Positions 6,300 to 7,295 of a stretch of 7,295 nucleotides of DNA are shown piece by piece. The stretch comes from Planctomycetes bacterium RIFOXYC2_FULL_41_27. GTDB taxonomy: Bacteria > Planctomycetota > Brocadiia > Brocadiales > Brocadiaceae. The notes beneath the pieces were generated by a model. It was not told the origin of the DNA. It ran no database searches and saw only the letters and a list, made by a program, of their open reading frames with translations. The stretch covers positions 1-7,295 of the forward strand of contig MHZD01000106.1 in NCBI GenBank assembly GCA_001828645.1, read 5' to 3'. Made by a program: the position numbers and the translations under genes. Position 1 is the stretch's first letter. Each line of letters starts with the position of its first letter.

Positions 6300-6566
6300 T
6301 TAAAAAAGCTGAATTGTTACGAAGCATCGAAGCCTCATCCATACCAGGCCGTCCAGTTTGCGCTAGCGTTCTCTCACATCGCCCGGCCGAAAGTAGTTGA
6401 CATACCCCGAATGACAGGATTTAGTTTCTCTATGACGGCTCTAAGGTTGACGCCTTGTGTGCGTCTGGTGATGTCTCTGATGGTGTCCCTTCGGCAGGCT
6501 CAGGGACAGGCTCTTGAGTTTATCCGGTGACTTCATGCTTATATCCTCTCTTCCATACTTCAAGGC
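6300..6566 (-). pseudogene. Group II intron reverse transcriptase/maturase, C-terminal remnant in broken frames
   Basis: Three frame segments join into one recognisable protein end. From 6566 the frame reads ALKYGREDISMK then PDKLKSL. After a palindromic repeat the next frame (from 6490) reads RDTIRDITRRTQGVNL, then AVIEKLNPVIRG. From about 6404 a third frame reads GYVNYFRPGDVRER, a TAG (6363-6365), RKLDGLVWMRLRCF, and ends at TAA (6300-6302). The order 'TRRTQG..L..VI..LNPVIRGY.NYF......RKLD......RLRC' is the maturase (domain X) and tail of group II intron-encoded proteins. The lesions are the repeat, which adds 16 nt relative to an undisturbed frame, a one-base loss at the CCCC run 6405-6408, and the amber codon. 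The RT palm domain is absent, and no intron domain V was seen downstream, where only 36 bp separate it from the antiporter ATG. Confidence 0.75.
6484..6508. repeat. Short palindromic repeat inside the reverse transcriptase remnant
   Basis: TGTCCCT and AGGGACA form a perfect 7-bp inverted pair around an 11-base loop that reads TCGGCAGGCTC. The core CCCTTCGGCAGGCTCAGGG resembles a palindrome found in many copies in diverse bacterial genomes (recalled, not searched). It interrupts the remnant's reading frame, so it looks like an insertion. There is no run of T on either side that would make it an intrinsic terminator. Confidence 0.55.
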
Positions 6567-6571
6567 ACACC

Positions 6572-6609
6572 ACCCCCTTAGCCCCCTTTATTAAGGGGGA
6601 TTTCGAAGG
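6572..6609. repeat. C-rich/G-rich hairpin repeat downstream of dut
   Basis: CCCCCTT (6582-6588) and AAGGGGG (6593-6599) pair perfectly around a TATT loop. A second copy of CCCCCTTA precedes it at 6573-6580, and a short outer CCTT/AAGG pairing (to 6609) is possible. Similar 'CCCCCTTA..AAGGGGG' sequences are common dispersed repeats between bacterial genes (recalled, not searched). It lies about 50 bp past the dut stop and might slow transcription or protect the mRNA end, but no U-tract follows in the dut direction, so I call it a repeat rather than a terminator. Confidence 0.55.
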
Positions 6610-6648
6610 AAACCTCATTTTTCTAAAAGCATATAATGTGTTTTTTCT

Positions 6649-7098
6649 TTAATGTCCCGTGTGGCCAAACCCGCCTGCGCCACGACGAGTTTCTTCCAGA
6701 CAATCAACCTCAATCAATTCCGCCCTGAATACTGGTTGGATTACCAGTTGCGCAATACGCATCCCACGTTCTACGGTAAAGCATTCTTTCCCAAAATTAC
6801 ACAAGATAATTCCAATTTCCCCGCGATAATCGCTATCGATAGTACCGGGGGTATTCACAAGTGTTACACCATATTTTAAAGCCAATCCGCTTCTTGGTCT
6901 GACTTGAGCCTCGTACCCCAAAGGTAATTCTATATGAATGCCTGTGGGAATCAATTTTATTTCACTGCGTTCAAGCTGGACTGCTTTATCCACTGCGGCA
7001 TATAAATCCATCCCGCTGGCAGCCTCACTCATGTATTGTGGCAAAGGTAGATCCCCACATCCCTGCTTTCTCATTACCTTTACTTTTATCTTATTCAT
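6649..7098 (-). CDS. dut: Deoxyuridine 5'-triphosphate nucleotidohydrolase (dUTPase)
   Basis: A 149-aa trimeric-type dUTPase that splits dUTP to dUMP and pyrophosphate, keeping uracil out of DNA and feeding thymidylate synthesis. All five family motifs are present in order. Motif 1 is ASGMDLYAA (27-35), motif 2 is RPRSGLALK (67-75) and motif 3 is [14 protein letters not shown] (82-95), with the uracil-pocket Tyr91 and catalytic Asp90. Motif 4 is RIAQLVIQP (114-122). Motif 5 is the glycine-rich [11 protein letters not shown] tail (139-149), with the stacking Phe145. Length is normal for the family (about 145-155 aa). The ATG at 7098 lies 6 bp after the stop of the upstream CoaC-like gene, so the two are probably one transcript. 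No strong Shine-Dalgarno sequence is visible, which also suggests translation coupled to the upstream gene. The gene appears intact. Confidence 0.97.
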   Translation of the reverse strand: MNKIKVKVMRKQGCGDLPLPQYMSEAASGMDLYAAVDKAVQLERSEIKLIPTGIHIELPLGYEAQVRPRSGLALKYGVTLVNTPGTIDSDYRGEIGIILCNFGKECFTVERGMRIAQLVIQPVFRAELIEVDCLEETRRGAGGFGHTGH

Positions 7099-7104
7099 GA
7101 GTAT

Positions 7105-7295
7105 TTACTTAACTTTCTTCTTTTTGAGTTCTTCATTGATTACGCCAACAATTTTCTTAACAGAAGCTAATCTCCCGATCCCAACACGCCCCGTGCACAA
7201 CCGACCTTCTTCTGGTTCAATGATAACGTATCCAAGCTCCTTTAATTTTTTTATATTTTCCTGTACAATGGGATTCAAATACATACTGTCATTCA
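7105..7295 (-). CDS. coaC: Phosphopantothenoylcysteine decarboxylase-type flavoprotein (CoaC domain), C-terminal end
   Basis: The last 62 residues of a gene whose start lies beyond base 7295. They read NDSMYLNPIVQENIKKLKEL, then GYVIIEPEEGRL, then GRVGIGRLAS. This is the C-terminal half of the HFCD flavoprotein fold of CoaC, including the 'M..NP.VQ.N...L...G' substrate-recognition region and the PxxGxLA-like loop, here EPEEGRLCTGRVGIGRLA. CoaC decarboxylates 4'-phosphopantothenoylcysteine to phosphopantetheine in coenzyme A synthesis. In many bacteria this domain is fused to CoaB, but here the frame stops (TAA at 7105-7107) soon after the flavoprotein domain, so the protein looks like a stand-alone CoaC. 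A different HFCD family decarboxylase is possible, since the catalytic His region is outside the window. Confidence 0.8.
   Translation of the reverse strand, partial: NDSMYLNPIVQENIKKLKELGYVIIEPEEGRLCTGRVGIGRLASVKKIVGVINEELKKKKVK

Larger units (their letters stand above)
6264..6648. other. Gap between dut and antiporter: remnant and repeats only
   Basis: This 385-bp stretch contains the broken group II intron protein remnant and two hairpin repeats, listed separately. From 6610 to 6648 it is plain AT-rich sequence. I found no intact gene, tRNA-like cloverleaf or convincing promoter for the antiporter. Confidence 0.7.

Noticed and set aside
6582..6599. Intrinsic terminator for dut
   Set aside because: The hairpin is perfect, but there is no run of U after it in the dut direction, and the sequence looks like a dispersed repeat.
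6652..6879. A 75-codon plus-strand open frame antisense to dut
   Set aside because: The dut frame has all five dUTPase motifs; the opposite strand reading is incidental.

Overview
The window is a bacterial chromosome segment in which every intact gene lies on the minus strand, so genes are read from high to low coordinates. The order of reading is coaC-like flavoprotein (5' part outside the window), dut, a stretch of decayed mobile DNA, a CPA2-type Na+/H+ antiporter, a second stretch of decayed DNA, ftsK, a DUF433/DUF5615 toxin-antitoxin pair, rimO, and pgsA (3' part outside the window). Base composition is moderate, around the low 40s %GC by eye. The lineage cannot be fixed from this sequence alone. 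The ftsK-rimO-pgsA order occurs in several phyla. My low-confidence guess is an environmental Gram-negative such as a Brocadiales planctomycete or a deltaproteobacterium-like organism.

Housekeeping backbone: coaC (7105-7295) and dut (6649-7098) are separated by 6 bp and are probably co-transcribed. ftsK (2322-4580), rimO (303-1640) and pgsA (1-306) form a second co-directional block, and rimO and pgsA overlap by an ATGA. These genes cover coenzyme A synthesis, dUTP hydrolysis, chromosome segregation, ribosomal protein S12 modification and phosphatidylglycerol synthesis.

Accessory insertions: a 216-bp antitoxin and a 369-bp PIN-like toxin gene sit between ftsK and rimO in the same orientation, and they look inserted into the housekeeping block. 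The antiporter (5067-6263) is an intact gene flanked on both sides by wreckage.

Decayed DNA: two regions that look like empty intergenic DNA are not empty. The region 6300-6566 encodes, in broken frames, the C-terminal part of a group II intron reverse transcriptase/maturase. It carries a small palindromic repeat that shifts the frame, a single-base frameshift and an amber codon. The region 4593-5002 holds the C-terminal end of an IS200/IS605-type TnpA transposase with an internal TAA, followed at once by a Uma2-family nuclease fragment that has lost both ends and stops 12 bp before ftsK. A second hairpin repeat lies at 6582-6599.

I found no CRISPR array, tRNA, rRNA or riboswitch. I found no convincing evidence of a wholly new system. 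The most informative content is the layered mobile-element remnants and the toxin-antitoxin pair inside the ftsK-rimO block.
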